In this document: one piece after another, positions 49,212 to 57,651 of the stretch
How positions within the stretch are numbered: position 1 is the stretch's first letter
Layout of the letters: each line of letters opens with the position of its first letter
Source of the DNA: OM182 bacterium MED-G28
GTDB lineage: Bacteria > Pseudomonadota > Gammaproteobacteria > Pseudomonadales > Pseudohongiellaceae
Direction of reading: 5' to 3'
NCBI GenBank assembly: GCA_002457215.1
Contig: NTJZ01000002.1
Coordinates: forward strand, 124,001 to 188,000
Length of the DNA stretch: 64,000 nucleotides
Translations under genes and position numbers: made by a program
The notes under the pieces: generated by a model
Seen by the model: the letters and a program-made list of their open reading frames with translations, nothing else
Databases searched by the model: none
Told to the model about the DNA's origin: nothing

Positions 49212-50066
49212 ATGGAAGAGATAGCGCGAAATAAGTGCTTTGGTGGCACTCAGATTCGATGTAAACATTTTTCGTCGACTGTCATCTGTGAAATGAATTT
49301 TTCAGTATTTCTGCCGGAGCAAGTACCCAGCAGTGCTGACGTAAAATTACCAGTAATCTATTGGTTGTCAGGTTTAACTTGCACTGATGAAAACTTTGTC
49401 CAAAAAGCGGGTGCTCAGAAACTGGCTTCAGAGCTTGGCGTCATTATCGTGGCTCCGGATACCAGTCCTCGTGGAGAGGGAGTGCCGGATGATGCAGATG
49501 CTGCTTATGATTTTGGTCTAGGCGCAGGCTTTTATCTAAATGCAACTCAAGAGCCTTGGAAAAAACATTATCAGATGTACGACTATGTAGTTGAAGAACT
49601 ACCTTCAATAATAAATCGAGAATTTCCTGCAGATGAAAAACTTCAATCGATAATGGGTCATTCAATGGGAGGTCATGGAGCGATATCAATTGCGTTAAAA
49701 AATCCTGACAAATACAAGTGCGCATCAGCCTTCGCGCCCATTGCTTCTCCAATGAATTGCCCTTGGGGAGTCAAGGCTTTTAAGAACTACCTCGGTGACG
49801 ATGAGAGCAAATGGGCTGACTACGATTCGGTCGAGCTCATGAAAAAAGCAATCCAACCAATTCCGATGCTGGTAGATCAGGGGTCAGCAGACCAATTTCT
49901 AGAGGAACAACTAAAGCCTTCGCTATTGGTAGAAGTAGCTAACCGGACGGGTTATCCCCTTCGTTATAGCCAGATCGATGGTTATGACCACAGCTATTTT
50001 TTTATCTCGAGCTTTATCGAGAAGCACTTACATTTCCATGCTGGAATATTAGGGAAAGGTGTTTAA
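49212..50066 (+). CDS. fghA: S-formylglutathione hydrolase
   Basis: YWLSGLTCTDENFVQKAGAQ, IVAPDTSPRGEGVPDD, IMGHSMGGHGAISIALKNPDKYK. Confidence 0.94.
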   Translation: MEEIARNKCFGGTQIRCKHFSSTVICEMNFSVFLPEQVPSSADVKLPVIYWLSGLTCTDENFVQKAGAQKLASELGVIIVAPDTSPRGEGVPDDADAAYDFGLGAGFYLNATQEPWKKHYQMYDYVVEELPSIINREFPADEKLQSIMGHSMGGHGAISIALKNPDKYKCASAFAPIASPMNCPWGVKAFKNYLGDDESKWADYDSVELMKKAIQPIPMLVDQGSADQFLEEQLKPSLLVEVANRTGYPLRYSQIDGYDHSYFFISSFIEKHLHFHAGILGKGV

Positions 50067-51487
50067 GCCGCGATCCAAATCAGCAGTCCGCATACCAGTG
50101 CGATTACTTGTCCTATTCTATCTGTTAAGGCAAACAACACTGGGTCTTCCTCGAGTTTTCCCTCATTAGCGAAATGCCAGATACGAACCAGCAACACCAT
50201 AAATAGCGGGCAAATTAACCATAGTACGAGAGGTGAACTGTAGAGCTGGGTTGTTTCTGGCGAAGTTATGTAAAGCATAAAAACTGCTATAGCAAATCCG
50301 CTGGAGCCTATACCTATTCTTGAAAGCAACGGCGTATGCACATCATGATAGGCCCTCCCTTCGATCCTATGTTTACTCTCTGCAACTAGATTTAACAATT
50401 CCGTTACTCGTTTAACTAGGGCCAAGCCAAAAAACAAAAATAAAGAAAACGCCACTAGCCAACCTGTAGCTTGAACAGTAATTGCTGCAGCACCTGCTAT
50501 TATTCTGAGGGTATAAAGCATAGCTAGAGTAACAGCATCCAGCAGAAATAAGCGTTTCAGGTAAAAACTGTATAAAGAAGTTAAGACTCCATAGCCTAAC
50601 AGCGCCAACAAAAATAAGAATGGAAGTTTGAAGGCGATAAGAAATCCTCCCAAAAAGAGAAGCGGGGCAGCAATAAACCCGACCACTAGTGGAAGCTCAC
50701 CTGACGCAAGAGCTCGATGACGTTTCGATCGATGTTGTCTATCACTGAACAAATCCAGCATATCGTTAAGGAGATAGACACTAGACGCACACAAACAAAA
50801 ACTTACATAAGCAGTGGTTGAAAGAAGCAATAGGTCAAAATCATTAACTTGGTGAGACAAGACCAAAGGCAAAAAAACCAGAAGATTCTTGAGCCATTGA
50901 TGGGGGCGCATAGCTTCTAGAAGCTTTAGCGTTCTTGAGTAAGGTAAATCGAAGCGTGTTAATTTTTTATTTTCAACTTTCTTTGCCAGATTATCTCCAC
51001 AGTTAACTAGAAGCGCCTCGGCACTTTCTTTCCATATTGGTAAGTCATCAGCAGAATTTCCAGCATAAGAAAATGCTTCGTCAGAATTTATTTCTTTAAT
51101 TTTTTTTAGCTTGTGTCTGGACTTTAGATTTATACATTCATCGCTACCGAAAACCTCGTCGAATAAATCCCAGCGCCGGCTAATACTTTCTACAGCAATC
51201 TGGTTTGATGCGGAGATAAGCACAAGTTTTCTGCCATGGGCTTTCTCTTGTTCCAAAAACCTTTGAAATTCTTCATTTATCGGAAGTCGATCTGCAGGCA
51301 AAACTACCCGCTTCGCTAATTGAAATTTTAGATGAGCTCTTCCTTTTAAAAGCCAAAGCGGAATTGCAAATAAATAGAAAAAATTCTTCTTTAAAAGGAG
51401 TAATAACGACTCGAATATTAAATCTGTCTTGATTAATGTGCCGTCGAGATCAACAAACAGTGGAAGATGGGGATTTGAGCTAGTCAA
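50063..51487 (-). CDS. HAD phosphatase-UbiA prenyltransferase fusion (decaprenyl-phosphate phosphoribosyltransferase-like)
   Basis: N-terminal FVDLDGTLIKTD HAD motif; C-terminal LLEAMRPHQWLKNLLVFLPLVLSHQ, NDMLDLFSDRQHRSKRHRALASGELP UbiA motifs. Confidence 0.88.
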   Translation of the reverse strand: MTSSNPHLPLFVDLDGTLIKTDLIFESLLLLLKKNFFYLFAIPLWLLKGRAHLKFQLAKRVVLPADRLPINEEFQRFLEQEKAHGRKLVLISASNQIAVESISRRWDLFDEVFGSDECINLKSRHKLKKIKEINSDEAFSYAGNSADDLPIWKESAEALLVNCGDNLAKKVENKKLTRFDLPYSRTLKLLEAMRPHQWLKNLLVFLPLVLSHQVNDFDLLLLSTTAYVSFCLCASSVYLLNDMLDLFSDRQHRSKRHRALASGELPLVVGFIAAPLLFLGGFLIAFKLPFLFLLALLGYGVLTSLYSFYLKRLFLLDAVTLAMLYTLRIIAGAAAITVQATGWLVAFSLFLFFGLALVKRVTELLNLVAESKHRIEGRAYHDVHTPLLSRIGIGSSGFAIAVFMLYITSPETTQLYSSPLVLWLICPLFMVLLVRIWHFANEGKLEEDPVLFALTDRIGQVIALVCGLLIWIAA

Positions 51488-51491
51488 CTAT

Positions 51492-52226
51492 CTAGATCTT
51501 TAATCGCTTAAATATGAATTCGGGAATCAAACATACAGTCGCCATAATTATACGCCAGTAGCCAGGAACATATACCGTATGATTTTTTCGATCGATACCG
51601 CGCACAATCTTATTCGCCACCAATTCAGGGGTTGACCACAAGAGACCTTTGTCAAACTTTGAGGTCATTGGTGAGTCAACCAAGCCTGGTTTGATATCGA
51701 TTACGTGGACTTTATGGGCTAGTAGTTTACCTCTTAGTCCTTGAAGATAAGTCGAAACCATCGATTTTGCGGCTCCATAGATAAAGTTAGGCTGGCGGCC
51801 TCTATCACCTGCGACAGAGGTAATTACTGCGAGTACGCCGCTTTGTTGCGCCTTAAACACTTTTGATAGTTCAGTACAGAGTGAGATTATACTAAGACCA
51901 TTAACATTGATTTCTTTTTTGGCTCTGTTGTAATCATTTTCGCAAGCTTCTTGATCTGGCAGTGACCCATGACAAAGCAACGCAATGTCAATTTTTTCTA
52001 ACGATTGCCTGGCTTGCTCGAGAGCTTCGCCGTGATTTTTCTGATTGCTCAAATCAAGCACATAATAAGCAACGGAACGCGCACCACGGATCATTAAATC
52101 TTCTTTGAGCTCGATCAATAACTCTTCATTTCGAGCAATAAGAAATAATTGTGCTTTGCGTGCTGCGTACAAGCGCGCCGACGCTTTTGCTATTGCTGAA
52201 GTAGCACCAATAATCAGAATTTTCAT
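51492..52226 (-). CDS. SDR-family reductase, DprE2-like
   Basis: ILIIGATSAIAKASARLYA, VITSVAGDRGRQPNFIYGAAKSMVSTYLQGLRGKL; adjacent to a DprE1-like gene. Confidence 0.87.
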   Translation of the reverse strand: MKILIIGATSAIAKASARLYAARKAQLFLIARNEELLIELKEDLMIRGARSVAYYVLDLSNQKNHGEALEQARQSLEKIDIALLCHGSLPDQEACENDYNRAKKEINVNGLSIISLCTELSKVFKAQQSGVLAVITSVAGDRGRQPNFIYGAAKSMVSTYLQGLRGKLLAHKVHVIDIKPGLVDSPMTSKFDKGLLWSTPELVANKIVRGIDRKNHTVYVPGYWRIIMATVCLIPEFIFKRLKI

Positions 52227-52261
52227 TATCTATTTGTTTTATTTTTTCCTTAGATTGATTT

Positions 52262-53575
52262 CTACTGCGTCAATCCCAATCGCATCGACTGGTGGGAAAC
52301 AAAAGTATTGCTTGGATCAAGGGTCTTTTTTATCTCCACAAAACGTTCCCAATTTGGATAAGCGGCCTTGAACACATCTTCACTCATTCTCGAATCTTTG
52401 GCTAGATAGAGTCGGCCACCGTGGGCTAATAAAACCTCGTCGAGTTTACTGAGAAGAGGGAAAACACTTGGTTCATTTTTAAAATCTAGCGCCAATGTAT
52501 AACCAGCAGTGGGGAATGACAGTAGGTTCTGATTAGCATTGCCAAACTTCTTCAAGACAGAAATAAAAGACCCTGTTGAAGATTCAGATACTATTTTTAG
52601 AATTTCGCGAATCCCTTCTCTGGCAGAGCTAGATGGCATGACAAATTGATATTGCAAAAAGCCTTTGGAGCCATAGAGACGATTCCAATTTCGAATATTG
52701 TCTAACGGGAAAAAATAAGAATCATAGTTTACTATTGAAGGATTCTTGCGATGCTTCCACATTTCATAGATCGCGTTGTTAAATAATTTGTTGCTAAATC
52801 TATTTAAGAAAAATCCTGGAGTTCCAAACGGTACTGACAAGCTAACTCTAGATTTTGGTTGTTGTAGACCATCTGCACAATGGTCTGCCAAATGAAGAAT
52901 TGACCTGCCGAGGCTTTTCCCGCGGGCCAAACAATCCAGCCACGCAAAAGAGTGTTTGCTATCTTCGTTCTGGTCAATCAGATCCATGCAATCATCAAGA
53001 TCTTTAGCAACAATAGAATTTCTTTTAATAAAGACACTTGATACTTTATGTAGAGAAATCGTGGCATTAATGATTATTCCGGTTAATCCCATCCCACCGC
53101 AGGTAGCTAAAAATGCATCCCTATTTTCATCGCGGCTACATTGAATTATTTCCCCTGAGGACAGCAGTAAAGAAAAACTTCTTACATGGTCACAAAAACT
53201 ACCGTCTGTATGGTGATTCTTGCCGTGAATATCAGCCGCTATGGCTCCGCCAATCGAGACAAATTTTGTTCCAGGAAGCACAGGGGCGAAGAATCCCTCT
53301 GGAATGATAACTGTAAGCAGAGCACCCATAGACACTCCAGCCCCGCACTTTATGATACCGGTGGTCGCATTAAATTCTAAAAAACTATCCAGGAAGCGGC
53401 TACTTAAGACAGTATCCGCGAGAGAGCTGTCTCCATAGCTACGGCCGGCACCACGCGGAATCATTGGGCCGTGTTTCTTTTTAGTTCCAAAAAGTTTCTG
53501 AATCGATTCTCGTGTGGGGGGTTCGAGTAATTCCGCGGTGACTCCCGGAAACCTACCCCAGCCATGTAGTTGCAT
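52262..53575 (-). CDS. FAD-linked oxidase, DprE1-like (decaprenylphosphoryl-ribose 2'-epimerase oxidase component)
   Basis: GWGRFPGV, RGAGRSYGDSSLAD, PVLPGTKFVSIGGAIAADIHGKNHHTDGSFCDHV. Confidence 0.9.
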   Translation of the reverse strand: MQLHGWGRFPGVTAELLEPPTRESIQKLFGTKKKHGPMIPRGAGRSYGDSSLADTVLSSRFLDSFLEFNATTGIIKCGAGVSMGALLTVIIPEGFFAPVLPGTKFVSIGGAIAADIHGKNHHTDGSFCDHVRSFSLLLSSGEIIQCSRDENRDAFLATCGGMGLTGIIINATISLHKVSSVFIKRNSIVAKDLDDCMDLIDQNEDSKHSFAWLDCLARGKSLGRSILHLADHCADGLQQPKSRVSLSVPFGTPGFFLNRFSNKLFNNAIYEMWKHRKNPSIVNYDSYFFPLDNIRNWNRLYGSKGFLQYQFVMPSSSAREGIREILKIVSESSTGSFISVLKKFGNANQNLLSFPTAGYTLALDFKNEPSVFPLLSKLDEVLLAHGGRLYLAKDSRMSEDVFKAAYPNWERFVEIKKTLDPSNTFVSHQSMRLGLTQ

Positions 53576-53986
53576 CTAAACTTCTCGCTTTGGAAATACG
53601 TAATGCTTGTCTAGCTGATACTTTACTACATATCCAATGGTCAAACCGATGACAGCACCTAAATATCTGGCGAATTTTGTACCATAGAGTAATTCGAAAC
53701 TGATTTCAGCCATCCAAAATAAAAGGGTTGTGCCTATGCCAGTGAGACTATAAGCGAGAAACGTTCGCATATCATTCAAGGCCGATGAAGCGCGGCAACC
53801 AAAGATAAAGCGCTTATCTAAATAGTATTTACAGATCAAACCGACTAGTGTGCCGGCTAGGATGCCCGCATAGATATTTAGAAATGCACTATAAAATCTA
53901 ATTGTTAATTCTTGTGCGAAAAGATTTGCTAGTGTAGCGAATACAGCAAAGCTCGCATATTTAACGGTAATACTTAGCGATGTCAT
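53576..53986 (-). CDS. GtrA-family membrane protein
   Basis: 136 aa, four hydrophobic segments; LICKYYLDKRFIF and VVKYQLDKHYVFPKR typical of GtrA. Confidence 0.88.
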   Translation of the reverse strand: MTSLSITVKYASFAVFATLANLFAQELTIRFYSAFLNIYAGILAGTLVGLICKYYLDKRFIFGCRASSALNDMRTFLAYSLTGIGTTLLFWMAEISFELLYGTKFARYLGAVIGLTIGYVVKYQLDKHYVFPKREV

Positions 53987-54121
53987 GATCTAGAGATTGT
54001 TGGCATTTTTGTTTACTGCGTTATGTTAGTCTCTTCCTAGTATAATGCTAATAGTTATAGTCTCTGGCTTTAATTTACTGGCACTTAGATTCATTACTCA
54101 TTCAGCAGAGGGCAACGGTAG

Positions 54122-54961
54122 ATGGAAATGGATTTACAGGAAGTTCAGACCTTTGCGATTGCTATTGCTGAGCAAGCAGGTGAGATAGTTTGTAAGAAGA
54201 GGCTAGAGGCTAAGCTTTCTCATGAATTTAAATATGGCAATGAGTTGGTAACTAATGCTGATCTTGCAGCTGATAAATTTATTAGTGAAGAGATTAGTAA
54301 ACGATATGGCAGTCACTTGATCTTGTCTGAAGAGCTCTCTCCAGATATTGGCAACCTTCAAGAAATCCAGGAATCAGTGTGGATTGTCGATCCTATTGAC
54401 GGCACGGTGAATTTTGCCCATGGACATAATCAGTCAGCAATCTCCATAGCATATGTCGAGCAGCAGCAAGTAAAAATTGGTGTTGTTTATAATCCTTTCA
54501 CTAAGGAAATGTTTTCAGCCTTGAAAGGAGGGGGCGCCTTTCTTAACGATAGTCCGATCAGAATAGTAAATGAGCCAGCGCTTGATCGCGCGATTATTGC
54601 CACAGGGTTTCCTTACGAAAAATCTAATCTGGAACCTATGATTCAACGACTACGCGTCGTATTACATCATTGTGCGGACATTCGGCGACTAGGGTCTGCT
54701 GCTCTCGATATTTGTTGGGTAGCGGCAGGGCGATTAGATGGTTATTACGAAAGCCTCTGTATTTGGGATTTTGCAGCTGCGAGGCTAATAGCAAAGGAGG
54801 CTGGTGCAGAATGCGGTCATTTTAGCGACGTGCCGGAGGGCATCGATCCGCAGTTCCATCCTGACGATTTGTTAATTGCTAATCCTGTTTTATACCCAGA
54901 GTTGAAGCGAATCTTAGGGTCTGCCGCAGAGAAAGAAACTCCATTAAAATCGCTGGGTTAA
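54122..54961 (+). CDS. Inositol monophosphatase-family phosphatase
   Basis: LILSEE, VWIVDPIDGTVNFAHG, WDFAAARLIAKEAG. Confidence 0.92.
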   Translation: MEMDLQEVQTFAIAIAEQAGEIVCKKRLEAKLSHEFKYGNELVTNADLAADKFISEEISKRYGSHLILSEELSPDIGNLQEIQESVWIVDPIDGTVNFAHGHNQSAISIAYVEQQQVKIGVVYNPFTKEMFSALKGGGAFLNDSPIRIVNEPALDRAIIATGFPYEKSNLEPMIQRLRVVLHHCADIRRLGSAALDICWVAAGRLDGYYESLCIWDFAAARLIAKEAGAECGHFSDVPEGIDPQFHPDDLLIANPVLYPELKRILGSAAEKETPLKSLG

Positions 54962-55171
54962 GCTAGGCTTTATAAACGATAAACGGATATCTTTCCGATT
55001 GACGAAAACCCTTATAGGTCGTATGGTTGTGGGGTTTTATTTATGCTGAATTTTCAAAAGAGTGCCTGCTCTAGTAGGGTTACCCGATTCAGGCCGTATG
55101 ATAGAGAAACCCCAGTTTTCGGGATCTATAGACTAATATTCTAAAAAAATATGAAGACTTAGGAGGAAGCA

Positions 55172-56872
55172 GTGAAAAAAGTGAGCTTATTAAAAACTTC
55201 GTTTCTGGCACTGGTACTTATGCCTGCGGTAGCGGCGGCGGCAGACCGTGTTGGAGATTTTTCACTTTTGGATCAAGATGGTTATCACCACGGAATGAGT
55301 TGGTACGATGATCATCAGGCGATTGCATTACTGGTCCAAGCTAATGATAGTGATGCAGCGGCAGTTCCCGCATTTGACGCACTGAAAGCCAAATTTGATG
55401 GAGCTGGCGTTGAATTTCTAATGATTAATCCAATGGGTCGTTTGAATCGAGAAGCTGTACAGGACAAAGTTGCTGAATACGGTGTCGATATTCCTGTATT
55501 AATGGATGATGCGCGCTTGATTTCACAAGCGCTTGGCGTTGCTCGTGTTGGTGAAGTGCTGCTCTTCGATCCGAAGCGATTTACCGTTGAATTCCGCGGA
55601 TCAGTTACCGCTGCGGAAGGTGCAATTGAACAGATTCTTGCCGGCGAAGAAGTATCACCGGCATTGGTCGAAAGTTCTGGCATGGCGGTTTCTTATGAGG
55701 CTGCGGAAAATGTGCCTTCCTATGTGGCAGATATTGCACCGGTGCTGGCTGAGCAATGTGCAACTTGTCATCGCGAAGGTGGAGTAGCGCCATTCGCCAT
55801 GGATAGCCATACCATGGTGCAAGGATGGTCTCCGATGATTCGCGAAGTATTAATGACTCGACGTATGCCCCCCGGTCAGATTGATGGTCATATCGGCGAA
55901 TTCATTAACGATCGGCTGGTTGATAATGAGGACGTTCGCAATATTATTGCCTGGGTTGATGCTGGTGCACCCAAAGACGGTGACCATGATCCACTTGCTC
56001 TATTGCAATGGCCAGAATCCAAGTGGGCTTTTGGTGAGCCAGACTTGGTACTAGACATACCTGCTACCACCGTGCCAGCGACTGGCAATGGTGTATTTGT
56101 GAATGTCGAAGTCAACTTCGACATGGAGGAAGACAGGTGGGTGAGGGGCAGTCAGATTATTGCTGGTGATCGGACAGTCCTTCATCACACGGTTAATCGT
56201 TTAGATTTCCCAGGTGAATCTGGTCGCCGTTTTCTTGGTGGAGATGGAAATAGGGACAAAGCAGACATTACCGCTTATATCCCGGGCGATACTCCAGATC
56301 TAGCACCACCGAATACTGGCGGATTGGTTAAGGCTGGATCAGTCCTTAAATTAAACATGCACTACACGCCAAATGGACGCGAGACAGTTGATAACAGCCA
56401 GCTAGGTGTTTGGTTCTATCCGCTGGGTGAAGTGCCTGAAGAGAGAATGTCAGGACAATGTGCCTGCGTTTTCCCAAATACTTGGACTACAATTCCAGCT
56501 AACGATCCGGCTTTTGAACAGACAGCCAGTATCGTGATTGAGAACGATGCGCACATCCATAGCTACCTTCCACATATGCATTTTCGTGGCAAGCGCATGC
56601 GCTTCGTTGCTGACTATCCAGACGGAACTAGCGAAGAACTTATCAATGTTGCCAAATACAATTACAACTGGCAGCTAAGCTACACCTACAATGAACCTAA
56701 GTTCGTTCCAGGCGGCACCAAGATTACCGCCACGGCAGCGTGGGATAATTCAGGGCAGAATCCAGCAAATCCTAATCCTGATCGCAACGTAGATTGGGGC
56801 AATGAGAGCTGGGATGAGATGTTTTTCGGCGCAGTTAGATGGAAAGATATCGACCAAGGCGGTGAAGACTAA
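55172..56872 (+). CDS. Secreted redoxin-like/cytochrome c/type II copper monooxygenase-like (PHM-fold) fusion
   Basis: Redoxin-like N-terminus; CATCHREGGVAPF haem motif; VLHHTVNRL, NMHYTPNG, HSYLPHMHFRGKRM and WDEMFFGAV copper-ligand-like motifs. Confidence 0.85.
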   Translation: MKKVSLLKTSFLALVLMPAVAAAADRVGDFSLLDQDGYHHGMSWYDDHQAIALLVQANDSDAAAVPAFDALKAKFDGAGVEFLMINPMGRLNREAVQDKVAEYGVDIPVLMDDARLISQALGVARVGEVLLFDPKRFTVEFRGSVTAAEGAIEQILAGEEVSPALVESSGMAVSYEAAENVPSYVADIAPVLAEQCATCHREGGVAPFAMDSHTMVQGWSPMIREVLMTRRMPPGQIDGHIGEFINDRLVDNEDVRNIIAWVDAGAPKDGDHDPLALLQWPESKWAFGEPDLVLDIPATTVPATGNGVFVNVEVNFDMEEDRWVRGSQIIAGDRTVLHHTVNRLDFPGESGRRFLGGDGNRDKADITAYIPGDTPDLAPPNTGGLVKAGSVLKLNMHYTPNGRETVDNSQLGVWFYPLGEVPEERMSGQCACVFPNTWTTIPANDPAFEQTASIVIENDAHIHSYLPHMHFRGKRMRFVADYPDGTSEELINVAKYNYNWQLSYTYNEPKFVPGGTKITATAAWDNSGQNPANPNPDRNVDWGNESWDEMFFGAVRWKDIDQGGED

Positions 56873-56902
56873 TTCAGGGTTACCTCTCTGAGTCAGAAAT
56901 TA

Positions 56903-56936
56903 AAACCCGATCACTGCGGAGCGATCGGGTTTTTTT
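56903..56936 (+). terminator. Rho-independent terminator
   Basis: AAACCCGATC-actgcggagc-GATCGGGTTT plus T tract. Confidence 0.92.
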
Positions 56937-57114
56937 GTGCCCGTGCCATATTGGCTATAAGCTTTCAGGCATGGTCAAAGGTTGCTTTGAAAGTTCTAGT
57001 TTGTTACCCAGGCCTGAAATCATAGAGGGAATTTATTATAAGTCGTATTATGAACCTAGCTTCTATCGCTACACTAGATAATATTCTCGCTTGGTTCGCT
57101 CATTGCCGGAATGC

Positions 57115-57609
57115 TTAGAGAATCTCGAATACGTCATAGGCAACTTTGCCTTCTACCTGCTTAGACTTACCAACGAAAACTCGATGATTTAGCCAATCGT
57201 ATTTCTCGGATGCGGTATTAAATACCGGTGTAACTCGCCAATATAAACCGGAGTCATCTCTGGCTACTACGCCCTTGTAAGTCATATAAATAATTGCGCC
57301 ATCGTCGGTTTCCAAGGTGATGCGCACATCGAGACTACTGTGGCCTGAAACCTGAGTGATCCAGTCGGCCCCACCATCGTGCACCATGCCTTTTAAGCGG
57401 GCGCCAGAAAAAGTGCCACCGGTTACTGGCGCAATGCTGGTATGCCCCGCATCAAGTTGAGGATCAACATCCAGCAGTAATTCTAATAAGAATTCAGACT
57501 CTAAGTCACTGGCGGGTGATTGTGCTGTGGCCATGAGAGGTACTCCTACGAGCATGAATGTGGCTATCAAGAAAGAAAACGTACGAAACTCTTTGATTCG
57601 ATTGATCAT
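57115..57609 (-). CDS. Secreted DUF3237-family protein
   Basis: GARLKGMVHDGGADWITQ, GVVARDDSGLYWRVTPVFNTASEKYDWLNHRVFVG. Start at 57609 (MINRIKEF) preferred. Confidence 0.87.
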   Translation of the reverse strand: MINRIKEFRTFSFLIATFMLVGVPLMATAQSPASDLESEFLLELLLDVDPQLDAGHTSIAPVTGGTFSGARLKGMVHDGGADWITQVSGHSSLDVRITLETDDGAIIYMTYKGVVARDDSGLYWRVTPVFNTASEKYDWLNHRVFVGKSKQVEGKVAYDVFEIL

Positions 57610-57651
57610 TATTATTCTCCTGTTAAGGGTTTTGATGATAGTTCGAACCAA

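Noticed and set aside
39191-50066. Complete glutathione-dependent formaldehyde oxidation pathway (GFA protein, S-formylglutathione hydrolase, PQQ dehydrogenases)
   Set aside because: The genes are about 9 kb apart with unrelated genes between them, no glutathione-dependent formaldehyde dehydrogenase is present, and GFA-family function is not reliably formaldehyde-related.
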